DNA of 64,000 nt from Papio anubis (GCF_008728515.1 NC_044989.1:75293754-75357753), one strand, 5' to 3'; shown: positions 12,778-22,690, counted from the first letter of the stretch. Program-made: numbers and translations. Notes: generated from the letters alone by a model not told the origin.

Positions 12778-12783
12778 TTTATT
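12778..12783 (-). terminator. Candidate proximal poly(A) signal AATAAA
   Basis: AATAAA in the minus strand about 245 bases past the stop codon, in a MIR-like segment. Use would give a very short 3'UTR. Confidence 0.25.
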
Positions 12784-13025
12784 TTACAGGCTCAGCAGAG
12801 TTCAATGACTTGGTTTGAGTCACACAGCATGAAGGTGGCAAAGATAGGGAAGAATTGAGATTTTTTTTGACTTGAGGATGAAACGTTTTCCCTAAGCCAT
12901 ACTGACCCTTTTTGCAAGCCCCAATGTGAGGGTGTTTCTAATGGTTCCAGATGAAGGGCATTTCCATGCATGAAGGGAGGCAGGACAAAGGCAGTGGGGG
13001 CTGCACCTGCCAAAGGCCCTGTGAC

Positions 13026-13317
13026 CTAGGAGACCACATTGGAGGAGAAGCTGAAGCTCTCTGTCATGGTTTTGGAGTCACTTCGTGAAGAGCAGTTGGA
13101 GGTCAGGTCCAGGGATGAAGGTGTGGCCTTGGGGCCGTCCTCTGGCTCCTCCTCATGGGCCCCCACCACTGTGGAGATGGTGGTCTCTAGGCGGCTGACT
13201 TTGTAAACACTGCCCTGGGTCTGGAGATAGCGGGTGGATTTCATTTCCAGCCCCTCATAGTCGCCGGCGCTGATGAAGGGGCAGCACCGGAAGGCATGCT
13301 TGAAGCCCAGACGGAAC
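13026..13317 (-). CDS. TACR1: TACR1 exon 5 coding part: cytoplasmic tail and stop
   Basis: Coding part of the last exon, 292 bp: one base completing Arg311, then 96 residues (312-407), then TAG at 13026-13028. It starts with FRLGFKHAFRCC, i.e. helix 8 and the Cys322/Cys323 pair, a likely palmitoylation site. The remaining tail is rich in Ser and Thr, with clusters in TSNCSSRSDSKTMTESFSFSS that in this family are phosphorylated by GRK/PKC for beta-arrestin binding, desensitisation and internalisation. The acceptor ends CTCTCCAG. The final four residues read NVVS, whereas the human protein, as I recall it, ends NVLS; this is a conservative change. The frame is intact to the stop. Confidence 0.97.
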
Positions 13318-13614
13318 CTGGAGAGTGAGCAGATGAAGAGGTGACCCTTTGGGATGGCCTGCTCAGAGGGCTGCCTACCATTGCATCAGCTTGTTAACAC
13401 ATGGACATACCCAAGCATGATTCTGTTATTGTTTTTAAAATTAACTCACAGCTGGAGATGCTGAGGCCAAAAAGGCTTAAGGGTCAGTCAACAAGGTCAA
13501 ATCCAAGACTAGAAAAAAATCCGTCACTGGAACAATCTTTATGTGAAATATGTCTTTACTAGGGGTGGCCCTGAACTATGCTGTCTCCCCCCACATGGGG
13601 TCAGCAGACTTTGG

Positions 13615-13745
13615 GTCAATTCTACATCAACAAAACACATTCACTAAGTGTTTACTATGTGCACAGCGCTGTGCTAGTTACTGGGTGGTAAAAACACATA
13701 TCAAGATTCAGTCCTTCCCCTCGAGTAGCCCATTGACTGAAGGAG
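13615..13745 (-). repeat. L2 3' end fragment in intron 4
   Basis: Antisense L2 tail pattern: 'ttcactaagtgtttactatg', then 'gcacagcgctgtgctagtta' and 'aagattcagtccttcccctc'. Confidence 0.65.
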
Positions 13746-14545
13746 GACTCTCCGCCATCATGTTCCTTCAGTGTGCCTCAGTTTCTCCGGTTGTTAAATA
13801 GGAAGAATTAACCTTTACTTAAAGGTATGCTGCTAGATTTAACCTAAAAAAAAGTGCAGGCGGGTCATGAAACTTTTAGAAATAAGGGTGAATCTGTGAG
13901 TTAGACTAACAGAGACCCTTTGGACAAGTTGAAGAGAAGGTCTTTCCCCAAATTCCTAGTACCCGAGTGTCTGATTCACAGAAGGCACCTTACAGGCTGA
14001 GGACTGATGGATATAAAGATGGTAACAAGCATCTTATTCTTCTCCTTCCTCTCCCGCCTCCTTCCCCACCCGGAGGCTGGTGGTGCTCTGGACGACAGAC
14101 TGTGCTGCAGCCATTGTGTGTCCCAGACTGCTTTTGGGAGCCCTCTGCACCCCATGGTGAATTCCCTACCGCTGACCACCATTCCTGAAGGGCTCTGCCT
14201 TCTGTTACTTCTCTGACATTGGTTTCTGCTGCAGGATGGCTCTCCCCAACCCATTTGACAAAGTGAGGGGCCTCTGGGGTCACAACTCCTTTTTGCCTTA
14301 CCTTGTCCTGCTGGAACTGCTGGAAGAAAGTGGGTAAAGCTGCTCACATCATAAGATGAAATGGGAAGAGGACAGTGAGAGATCAGAGAAGGCAAATGTG
14401 CTCTGTGCGGGGATGGAATTCTTTCTGCATGCATAGCCCACTGTGTACTGGATCCACAGAGCAGAGTGAATAAACTCACACGCCACGGCCTGGAGCCTAG
14501 ATCCAGCTTGCAGACCTGCCTTACAATGCATTAACCACAGAAGTT

Positions 14546-14551
14546 TTTAAT
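14546..14551 (-). terminator. Candidate intronic poly(A) signal (ATTAAA) for the short TACR1 transcript
   Basis: ATTAAA on the minus strand about 270 bases past the exon 4 donor. It is followed within about 40 bases by a G/T-rich stretch (CTGTGGTTAATGCATTGT). I saw no AATAAA on this strand in intron 4. It is the best-placed signal for ending an intron-4-retaining transcript, but the assignment is inference. Confidence 0.4.
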
Positions 14552-14813
14552 TCCCCCACTAGTTGCCAGTATCTATAAATCAGAAGAGTTTGGACAATAA
14601 TATGGATTTCTGGTTCCCCTTGGAAAAGAAAAAAAGAAAATCAATCCACTCTGGGCTCCCATTCCTGGATGGTGATAATCAGCCAGGCTGAGTTGTGTGA
14701 TGACAAGTTAGCTGCAGTCCCCGCTTGTCCCTCTTGTCTCACAGCTGGGTTTACCCATTTAGGATGAGGTAGATGGTCTTGTGGCCCCTGGAGAGCTCAT
14801 GGGGTTGGGATCC

Positions 14814-15014
14814 TCACCTGTCATTGAGGCAGCAGTAGATGATGGGGTTGTACATAGTGGAGCTCATGGCCAACCACATGATGGCCAGGTAGACCTGCTG
14901 GATAAACTTCTTCAGGTAGAGATCTGGGTTGATGTAGGGCAGGAGGAAGAAGATGTGGAAGGGCAGCCAGCAGATGGCGAAGGTGCACACCACGACGATC
15001 ATCATTTTGACCAC
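14814..15014 (-). CDS. TACR1: Alternative 3' end of TACR1: truncated 311-residue isoform by intron 4 retention
   Basis: If the exon 4 donor is not used, the reading frame continues ...AAT GAC AGG TGA: the donor's first G completes Arg311 and the next three bases are a stop (TGA at 14814-14816). The product keeps all seven helices but lacks the 96-residue tail, so it has no helix-8 cysteines and no Ser/Thr phosphorylation clusters. A 311-residue truncated NK1R with weaker substance P affinity, desensitisation and internalisation is established in primates; this sequence retains exactly the codons needed. Whether it is expressed cannot be read from DNA. Confidence 0.85.
   Translation of the reverse strand: MVKMMIVVVCTFAICWLPFHIFFLLPYINPDLYLKKFIQQVYLAIMWLAMSSTMYNPIIYCCLNDR
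14818..15014 (-). CDS. TACR1: TACR1 exon 4: TM6, extracellular loop 3, TM7
   Basis: Coding exon 4, 197 bp, encoding residues 246-310 plus two bases of Arg311. TM6 carries the CWLP switch motif (Cys260-Trp261-Leu262-Pro263) and the ligand-pocket residues Phe264, His265, Phe268 and Tyr272 known from NK1 receptor studies. Extracellular loop 3 (NPDLYLKKF) leads into TM7, with Tyr287 and the class A motif NPIIY (Asn301 to Tyr305). The acceptor is CTTGCCAG. The donor is GTGAGG, directly after the AG of codon 311. The frame matches exons 3 and 5 with no frameshift or stop. Without splicing at this donor, the next bases give AGG then TGA; see the separate entry on the short isoform. Confidence 0.97.
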
Positions 15015-15165
15015 CTGGCAAGAGGGTGAGATAGGTGAGACCACCAGCACATCCCCCTCTCTCATGACTGCTTCCTTTTTCCTCCCATGCCCTCACTGTG
15101 CACAGTATGGGATAAAGCGGGAAGTATTTAAAAGAAGGTGCTACAAGACTTTGGTTAAGTCAGCT

Positions 15166-15345
15166 GTTCTCAAAATGTGGTCCCAGAACCGGTATCATCA
15201 CCATCCCCTGGGAACTTGTTAGAAATGCAAATACTTGGACCCTATTTCAGACTTACTGAATCAGAAACTCTGGGGATAGGAACCCAAATTCTGAGTGTGA
15301 CAAACCTTTCAGATGCTTCTGATGCATGCTCACATTTGGGGACTA
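15166..15345. repeat. MER5A-like hAT transposon
   Basis: Matches MER5 over most of its length: 'gttctcaaaatgtggtccc', 'gaacttgttagaaatgcaaa', 'actgaatcagaaactctggg', ending 'tttggggactactg'. Confidence 0.8.
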
Positions 15346-15622
15346 CTGTGTTACATTATTCTTCATGACTGGAGGAACCCAGGGAGACAAATTAATGAGC
15401 AAACGTGAAAGGTTGTTCAGGAGGGAAAGGCCTGGGGCAGCAGGCTGGGTGGGCGGGCACAACAGAAGGGGTGGGACAAGGGGAGACATAGTGAGCTAGG
15501 GCAAGCTGCTTGGTTTGGAGACTGAGGAGGAGGGAAGGAGAAGGGAAAAGATTTGACTAGCTGCATTCAGGGAGCACCAGATGTTTAAAAGCGATTTAAA
15601 AGAAGGTTTTGTGAATACTGGA

Positions 15623-15980
15623 TACTATGATCTGAATGTTTGTGTCGCTTCAAATTTATATGTTGAAATCCTAACCTCTAAGGTAATGGCATTAGCAGGT
15701 GGCCTTTGGGAACCAATTAGGTCTTCAAGTCAGAGCCCTCACCAATTAAATTAGTGCCCTTATAAAATAGGACTGAGAGAGACCCCTCCCCCCTTCCACC
15801 ATCTGAGGACATAGAAAGTGCCATCCATGAACCAGGAAACGGGTCCTCCTGAAATACCAAATCTATCTGTGCTTTGATCTTGGGCCTTCCAGCCACTAGA
15901 GCTGTGAGAAATCAATTTCTGTTGTTTTTAAGCTCCCAGTCAAAGGCATTTTGTTATAGCAGCCCAAATGGACTAAGACA
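15623..15980 (+). repeat. MaLR solo LTR (MLT1-like) in intron 3
   Basis: Near full-length LTR, from 'tactatgatctgaatgtttg' through 'tgttgaaatcctaacctc', 'tagtgcccttataaaatag' (TATA-like region) to 'atagcagcccaaatggactaagaca'. It is in antisense orientation to TACR1. Confidence 0.85.
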
Positions 15981-16379
15981 CCAGGCGATGTAACCCCTTC
16001 CCAAGACATCTTTAGCAAAGAACTCTACAGCATTCATATAATGCTATGCAGAGAAGTACCAACAGAGAATACTATGCAAAGAATTACCAAAGAATAAAAA
16101 AAGGAATGAGAAAGCTCTTTATATACTGATTTTCAAAGATCTTGTCAATTTTAAGTGAAACAAGTGAGAACAGCATGTATTTACTATTTGTGTAAAAAAG
16201 AAGAGAAAATATGTATATTTACTTGCTTATAAATGCCAATATCTAGAAAGGTTAAGAAGCAAATAACAATGGTTAGCATTGTATGCATTTCTGTGTGTGC
16301 CCATGTGTGCGTGTGTGTGTGCAAGCTTGGGACCTGGGTAGATGGCAGATCTAGAAGGGAGAGAGGCTTCCCATGATAA

Positions 16380-16835
16380 GAATTAAATTTTTAAAAATAT
16401 TTCATTTTGAACTAATTGAAGGCCCTCAAGAAGTTGCAAAAGTAGTGCAAAGCAATTCCAGGTACTCTTCAACTAGCTTCCTGCAATGATATCATCTCAC
16501 ATAACCATCCCGCATTATCAAAACCAGGACACTGACCATTCATCAAACTACTGACTATATTTGGGTTTTGCCAATTTTTACATGCACTCTTTTTTTGGTG
16601 TATAGATTTATGAAATTCCATCACAGGTATAGATAAAAACACAAGCACAGTCAGGATACAGAGCTGCTCCATCGCTGCAAAGAAACTCATGCTCTTGCTT
16701 TGAAGGCCACTCCTCCCAAGCACCCCCAAACACTGACTCCTGGCAACCCCGATCCATTCTTCGTCACTATAATTTTGTTCCTTTGAATGCTTTTTGATGT
16801 TTGAACTACATGAATGTATTATCTTGTCAAACTTT
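16380..16835 (-). repeat. L1M-family 3' region fragment
   Basis: Antisense L1M pattern: 'agttgcaaaagtagtgcaaag', 'ataaccatcccgcattatc', 'ttcgtcactataattttgtt'. Same family segment as 32380-33420. Confidence 0.65.
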
Positions 16836-17131
16836 AAATAAATAATAAAAAGAGGACCAAATCACTCTTCACTGATTTTTTATTTAAATGTGTGTGTTTT
16901 AATGGATCAACAGGTTGCAATTACTCTTAAAGAGCAAGCGAGGTGGCTCATGCCTGTCCAGCCAGATCTGGGTTCCAAAGACACTGAAGAAAGATTCCTC
17001 TCCTCTCTGTTGTTCCCCAGACCTAGGGATATCTTGTGCTTGCTGCCTCTGGGGCTCACAAGTGTACCGTCCCTTCTCGACAGCCTGTTGTCTGTGCCAG
17101 GGTGGGTTGGTTCTGCCTGCCCCCTGCTCAC

Positions 17132-17282
17132 CTTGCGCTTGGCAGAGACTTGCTCATGGTAGCGGTCAGAGGAGTCCCCGGGGATCTCACTGGCCCATAG
17201 TGTGATTCCCACTACGGTGTATGCATAGCCAATCACCAGCAGGGGGAGGAAGTAGATCAGCACAGTTACGCAGATGTGGTAC
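17132..17282 (-). CDS. TACR1: TACR1 exon 3: TM5 and third intracellular loop
   Basis: Coding exon 3, 151 bp. The first base completes Val195; the other 150 encode residues 196-245, from YHICV to SAKRK. His197 in TM5, a residue implicated in antagonist binding, is present, followed by the hydrophobic TM5 (LIYFLPLLVIGYAYTVVG) and the start of intracellular loop 3, ending in basic SAKRK, the G-protein-coupling side. The acceptor is a pyrimidine-rich stretch ending CTGTAG, and the donor after AAG is GTGAGC. An open frame runs on into intron 3 beyond the donor, but it has no receptor similarity there and is not coding. No disabling change is seen. Residue numbering assumes the 407-residue primate protein. 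Confidence 0.97.
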
Positions 17283-17799
17283 CTACAGCAAGGTAAACAA
17301 GAAAGGTCAGTATAAGATACTTATTGTTTTAGTTTTTTTTTTGTTTGTTATTGTTATTGCAGGGGCAGTCAAGGCTTGGCAGCTACCTTTCTCAGCATTT
17401 GCCATTAATGAGCTTGGGCTATAAAGCACACTCCAGGGAGACTTGTCACCTGCATAGGGTGGAGAGGTGATACTAATGAATACACTACAGAAAACAAATC
17501 TTTTCAATTTATGTTTTTCTTGTGGACTTCTTCCATAATGAATACTCCTGCTCAGATTGAAAAAAAAAAAAAAGAAAACATTGATGACAGGGCACTGAAT
17601 CTGTTGTATACCCATGGCAATTTCAGTTGATCAGTTCAATATCATTTGCCCCCCCCGCAAAAAATGCAAACTCAGGCTACATTAATAGAACTACGGTCTC
17701 TAAATGAAGGAGGTAATTATATCACTCAATTCATGCCTGCCAGACTACACTTATGCTCAATTTAGTACAGCGTTGTACACCAACTAGTACATTCAGTTG

Positions 17800-18125
17800 A
17801 GAACTACCGTGATGGCTGATAAGGCCCAGTTCATGCTATGTGATAAGTGGATTTATCCGTATCAGAATAATTAGCTTGAATGAGAGAGATAAGACTAATC
17901 CTAGAACTAGGATTAGTGGGTGGGTGAAAGCCACATAGCATAAGCCATTTCTAAGCCTAGGCTTTAAGAATATATCTTCACATAGAAGCTGCCTGGGTCC
18001 CTGAATTACCCCTCGGAGGACAGATGCCAACTGACTCACATTTGACTGGGACATGAGCAAGAAATAAACCTTTGTGGTGTTAAGCCTCTGAGATGTTGAG
18101 GTTTGTTACGGCAGCACAATTTATC
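17800..18125 (+). repeat. MaLR/MLT1-like LTR fragment
   Basis: The 3' part resembles an MLT1-type end: 'gagcaagaaataaaccttt', 'gtggtgttaagcctctgagat' and 'ggtttgttacggcagcacaat'. The 5' half is too diverged to place exactly. Confidence 0.55.
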
Positions 18126-18394
18126 CTTTTCTGTTAAAGGGAAGGCTTCTTTTAAGTAGAAGACTTAAATTAGGTTTTTGAATTTTGGGAAAATGTATTT
18201 TTTCTTGGGGGTTGGGGGTCCTTGGGTTGTCTGGTTAGTTACAGCCCTTTTCTTAGATATGAGTACAATGGAGATACTCAGAATTCCTAATAATAATAAT
18301 AATAATACTAGGAAGAACAGCTAATATTTGGGGGCACTTTCCTCTAGGTCACTGTGCAAATAACAATGCTAATGACAGTATTAATAGCAGAAAT

Positions 18395-18595
18395 GGTAGT
18401 TAAATTTGAGTGTTGATAAAAAGCACAAAGCCAAGCATTTTACTAGCATTATCTTATTTAATCCTTAAGCAAATGATTGGGTAGGTACTATCAATCCCAT
18501 TTTGTAGACGAGGAAACCAAATTTAGAATTTAATTAATTTTCTCAAATTCACAGCTGGTAAAGGGAGGAGTTGAGATTAGAATTCAGGTCTGTGA
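18395..18595 (-). repeat. MIR SINE
   Basis: Antisense MIR: 'ttatcttatttaatcctta', 'gtaggtactatcaatcccat', 'gacgaggaaacc', 'cacagctggtaaagggagga', 'attcaggtctgt'. Confidence 0.8.
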
Positions 18596-19285
18596 TGTCA
18601 GAAAACCAGCTTCTTGTCAATGGAGAAAAGTCACCCAATGATTTTTTTCTTCCTCTCTGTTCACCATTCATGCTTATTTTATGCAATGATTTTCTTCCAA
18701 TGAGGAACACCCACTTATTCACTCAATTTCTCCTTTGTAGATACTCTGTTTGCTTTTTTGTAAAGCCCCATAGTTTTTGCTACTTATTCAGTCCCTCTGC
18801 ATATCAAATTTGCATTTGAAGATACTCGAAGAGTGCTTAAGTGACAAATCACAGATTGCACCAAGCAGGGTGTGAGTGCATGTGTTCTGTGCAGACAGGC
18901 TGCTCCAGTCTCACCTGGCTTTCAAAGCCCTCTGAATTGTTATCTCCTGTGGGAGCCTCAGGGCTCTCCAGCCACCATGGCAGGGATTACATATTGTGTT
19001 TCCTAGCTGATCTCAGTCCCTCCTGGTTGCTGTAATGGCATTGCTTGGAAGCAAAATGTTTGGAGACTACAGGGGTAGGGAGAACCTGAAAACCTCCAAA
19101 TTGCACTGACTTCTCCTACCTGAAAGAATAGCCCTGCCTCATGCAGACTAATCGTTTGTGACCAAAACATGTCAGCTGAGCTTTGCCGAGACATTGCTGC
19201 AGGGCACTGAGCGAGATTGGGTCGGAGTGTGATGGGAGGACACTCTGGTCAACTCGCTGATGCTCCTTACCCTGGACCAGTGGCC

Positions 19286-19460
19286 CTCAAACTCGAGTGG
19301 GCTTCAGAATCACCTGGAGGGCTTCTACAATCCCACAGGGCTGGGTCCCATCCACAGTTTCTGACTCAGCAGGGCTGGGGTGGGCCTGAGAATGTGCATT
19401 TCTAACAAGTTCTCAAAAGATGCTGATGTTGCTGTTTGTGATTCAGACTTTGAGAAACAT
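19286..19460. repeat. MER5A-like hAT transposon, first of a pair
   Basis: 'ccagtggccctcaaactcgag', 'agaatcacctggagggcttct', 'gtttctgactcagcagggctgg' and terminal 'tttgagaaacattg'. Another MER5 copy starts about 13 bases later. Confidence 0.85.
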
Positions 19461-19472
19461 TGTCTTAGGCCA

Positions 19473-19640
19473 AGGGTTCTCAACCCCAAATGCACAAGAA
19501 ATCACCAGGAAAACTTTTAAAATGATCAGTGCCCAAAGGTATTTATTCAATTGGCTTGCGGGTGGGAGCAGGAAATTACATTTTAGAAACTGTCCCCAAG
19601 TTATTCTAATAGACAGCTAGCACTGAGAACTCTTTCAGAC
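19473..19640. repeat. MER5-like hAT transposon, second of a pair
   Basis: 'aagggttctcaaccccaaatg', 'agaaatcaccaggaaaac', and terminal 'cactgagaactctttc'. More diverged than its neighbour. Confidence 0.7.
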
Positions 19641-19859
19641 CCTAGGTATGCAAGCCTATTGGGACTCCATTGTTGTCTGTGATTCAATGACTTTATTAAA
19701 GTGTGTATTAACTGTGTTTTCTGGTTCTGTATCTGAGGCTTTGGCATCTGGGTCCCTGCAGCTCAGGGAGGGACTGACTCTTTCAGAGCTAATTCTTTGA
19801 GAAAACAAACAACTTTCCACTTGGATGCCTTTCATATGCAAACTAACCGAAACACAGCC

Positions 19860-20180
19860 CATACTTCCACTTGCTTGCTTTCTTGGGCTCTTACAAGGTA
19901 GGACACTATTTTCCTGCCCTAATCACCCAAAGGCAGGCATCAGACAACTAGGGGCAGCTCCTACACCCTGGAGGCTGCTGAAGTCATTCAAACCAGCCAA
20001 TCTTAAACCTGTTTACCTGGCCTTGCCTGCTCCTCCCTGAGAAAACCCCAATAAAGGCTTTCCTGTGTGGCCTGGCTTGGTGTGGGGCCATGGCCCTTTA
20101 GCTTGGGAACTGTGAGTAATAAAGTGTCTTTCAGTGGCAACCACGTCCTGATCTGTTGGCCGCACCATACCTGAATACAA
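19860..20180 (+). repeat. LTR-like segment (endogenous retrovirus type, family unassigned)
   Basis: Has the look of an LTR 3' half: a C-rich stretch, then two AATAAA signals (CCCAATAAAGG at 20049 and GTAATAAAGTG near 20117) each followed by T/G-rich sequence, and a TCTGTTGGCC end. Family not identified. No viral gene is present. Confidence 0.4.
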
Positions 20181-20389
20181 AATACAATCTGCTCTTTCCC
20201 TTTGTGAAATCACAGATGAGATCATTATGAACATGCAAAGATAAATATCAGTCTTTTAAAAATCCTTCCCTTTTTAAAGAAGCAACAGTAATTGTTATTT
20301 ATTTGAAAACAACAAAAAATATGGGCTTAATTTCAGCTAAAAGGTGTTACAGTCAGGAACATTGGTTTTTCCATGTTCCTATAGGGATA

Positions 20390-21035
20390 ATTAAATACAG
20401 CATAGAAATAGGATCCAGCAATTCTATTTTTAGGTATAGACACCAAAAATTGAAAGCCAGGACTCACACAGACATTATTTGAATCTGCACACAACATCAT
20501 TCACTACAGCTAAAAGGTAGAAGCAACCCAAATGCCTACCAATAGATGAATGGACAAACAAAACGTGGCTTCTATATGCAATAGAATATCATTCAACCTT
20601 AAAAAAGAAGGACGTGATGACATGTGTGACAACATGGATGAAGCCTGCAAACATTCTGCTAACTGAATAAGCCAGACACAAAAGGAAAAGCATTGCCAGG
20701 TTCCATTTATATGATCTATATAGCATAGGGAAACTCATGGAGACAGAAAGTAGATGAGAGGTTTACCAGGAGTTGGAGGGAGCAGGTGGGAGCCATTGTC
20801 TAATGGGTACAGAATCTGTTTGAGACAAAGATGGGGATGATTTTGTTTAGGGGTGGGTGGGTAGAACATTTCAGCTGTTACAGAAAGGTTGAAATAAAGA
20901 AGTAGCTCTGGAAATGGATAGTAGTGATGGTTGTACAACCTCGTGAATTTACTTAATGTCACTGAATTGTACACTATAAAATGGCAAATTTTGTTATACA
21001 TATTTTATCACAATAAATTTAGTAACAAATTATGT
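20390..21035 (+). repeat. L1M 3' end with a small insertion
   Basis: Sense L1 ORF2 end and 3'UTR: 'gatccagcaattctattttta', 'cccaaatgcctaccaatag', 'gaatatcattcaacctt', 'ctggaaatggatagtagtg', 'tatacatattttatcacaa'. About 65-75 bases between 20830 and 20905 do not belong to the usual L1 order; see the 20838-20900 entry. Confidence 0.8.
20838..20900. repeat. Short direct repeat, copy 1 (inside L1M)
   Basis: A segment of about 60 bases with core GGGGTGGGTGGGTAGAA and 'tttcagctgttaca' that recurs at 22198-22260 with a few mismatches. Confidence 0.75.
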
Positions 21036-22197
21036 AAGAAAAATTGAGCTAAGCTGGCATTCTAGGTTTCCAGATTCACAGTCTTTTGCTCCCCCGAGGC
21101 ACTTGACAACTACACCCTCCCCGTGCCACATCCCCACTGAAAAATAAAAGGCAGATTTGATTCTTGGATGAGATAAAAGGTTAAACACATCCTTCTAAAT
21201 ATTGCTCAGATAAACCCCATTTACATAGAAATTACAAATGGTCAATCCAAACAGTGTTCAACTTATCAAAAATTATAAACGAATGTAGGTCAAATCAATG
21301 AAATTCCATTATTAGAAAATATAAAATTCAATACTTTTTTTTTTACCTTGATGTCTTTTTAGAAAAGTATATATATATATATATTTTTTACCATATCTTG
21401 TAATTAACTGGAGATACGTCTATTTATATGTGTATATTTGTCAAAATAATATTTTAGAGAGCTGGTCAATGAGCCAGCACAATCTTATTTTGTTTGGCTC
21501 CATGTTTATTTTGGCTTTCATTCTGCTATTTCCTAGATTTCTGCCAGTTAGGATTTTATCAGCTCTCAGAATAAATATCTGCCTTGGGAGAAGAGATCTG
21601 GGGTTAAAGATACACTATAAGTGAGCATAACAGCAACAGCAAGAGGCAGCAACAGAAGAGACTGGCTGGCCTCCAGCTGGTGAGATATGTGCTGGATTGT
21701 CATAGACATGAGAGAACCCAGCACAATGATTTTGATCATTAAATCCTGCTGATGGACTCAACGGAACTTTCAGAAGGAAGGCTCAAGCAACAACTTCATG
21801 CCTTTGTTCATCCCTGTAAGCAGTGAATGAGGCTTGACACATTTTACAGGATAAGCTTGCTGAATGCAGACCATGTAGCCTCAAATCCTGCAGATTCCCT
21901 TGTCCTTAATGCCGTAATATCTTGGTGCTCACTAATCTAGGTTTCCTTATGTCCCATAGCTGGGATCATTGTCGAAAGCAAAAATAGTTTCAGTTTCTGA
22001 AATAATCCTCAGGATTTGAAATCAAGGTTGATAGGTTTATTAAATAATAACTAGGTGTTGTCATAGTGTACTTGGTGGAGACTCTGGGTGCCTTAAGGTA
22101 GGGGAAGAAGGCGGCCAAGAGGGCACAGCTCTGGGTTCTCCATCTTTATTCTAATGAGATAGCTCTGCTTTGCTGGGTTTATATATTGACTTTCTGT
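21036..22197. other. Unique intronic stretch
   Basis: No family recognised. Contains an AT-rich run and a short (TA)n at 21369-21382. Confidence 0.5.
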
Positions 22198-22260
22198 GGA
22201 TGATATTGTTCAGGGGTGGGTGGGTAGAAAATTTCAGCTGTTACAAAGAGGTCAAAGAGC
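22198..22260. repeat. Short direct repeat, copy 2
   Basis: Same orientation as copy 1, about 1.36 kb away, roughly 85% identical by eye. The surrounding sequence here is not recognisably L1. Confidence 0.75.
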
Positions 22261-22364
22261 ATTGATAGAATCCCAACCCTGATCCAATGCATTACCATTC
22301 TTTGCAATATCCATACCACATAATCATCCAGAATCTTCTTGAATACCCCTTGTGACATGCTGCT

Positions 22365-22495
22365 CACTACTTCTAAAGCTGAGCTACATCAGTGACCCTT
22401 GGAAGCTTATTAGAGATTCAGACTCTCAGGCTCCACCCCGAGGGACAAAATCAGAATATGCATTTTAACAAGACTACCCAGTAATTCCTGTGTAT
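22365..22495. repeat. MER5-like fragment, first of a second pair
   Basis: 'cagtgacccttggaagcttat', 'gattcagactctcaggctcc', 'aatcagaatatgcatttt'. Confidence 0.7.
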
Positions 22496-22499
22496 GTTC

Positions 22500-22690
22500 A
22501 ATTGGAAGCACACAGCTCTTGGTCTTGGTTACACATTGGAATTGCCTGGGGAGCCTTGAAAAATTCCAATGTGTAGATCCCACTCTAGAGCTTCTGATTT
22601 AATTGGCCTGCAGTGAAGCTTTGGGCTCCAGAGATCTAGAAGCTCCCCAGGTGATACTCCTGTGCAGCTGGGGCTGAGAATCACTGGCAT
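22500..22690. repeat. MER5A-like fragment, second of a pair
   Basis: 'ggttacacattggaattgcc', 'tctgatttaattggcctgca', 'agctccccaggtgatactcc', ending 'ggctgagaatcactg'. Confidence 0.85.

Larger units (their letters stand above)
10075..13025 (-). other. TACR1: TACR1 3' untranslated region (inferred extent)
   Basis: Sequence after the TAG stop, about 2.95 kb, down to the cleavage region implied by AATAAA at 10089-10094. This extent would give an mRNA near 4.7 kb with exons 1-4, consistent with the long NK1R transcript. It is almost free of young repeats; only a weak MIR-like segment near 12730-12840 (minus) is seen. That contrasts with the flanking DNA, where Alus and LTRs are common. Open frames inside it (for example 11266-11631 plus) look like chance. 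The distal end is inferred; a shorter UTR ending near 12.6-12.8 kb is possible. Confidence 0.65.
13318..14817 (-). other. TACR1: TACR1 intron 4
   Basis: 1500 bases between donor GTGAGG and acceptor CTCTCCAG. It holds an L2 fragment near 13615-13745 and otherwise unique sequence. A 167-codon sense-strand open frame at 13976-14479 has no recognisable domain and is not connected to exon 4 by a usable frame. Confidence 0.95.
15015..17131 (-). other. TACR1: TACR1 intron 3
   Basis: 2117 bases with GT/AG ends. It contains a MER5 copy (15166-15345), an MLT1 LTR (15623-15980) and an L1M fragment (16380-16835). The remainder has no recognised element. Confidence 0.95.

Noticed and set aside
13976..14479. 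167-codon open frame on the TACR1 strand
   Set aside because: It lies inside intron 4, has no domain, and the exon 4 read-through stops at TGA 14814-14816 before reaching it.
16907..17131. Open frame running from exon 3 into intron 3
   Set aside because: The donor GTGAGC at 17131 is canonical and the residues after SAKRK do not resemble the receptor.
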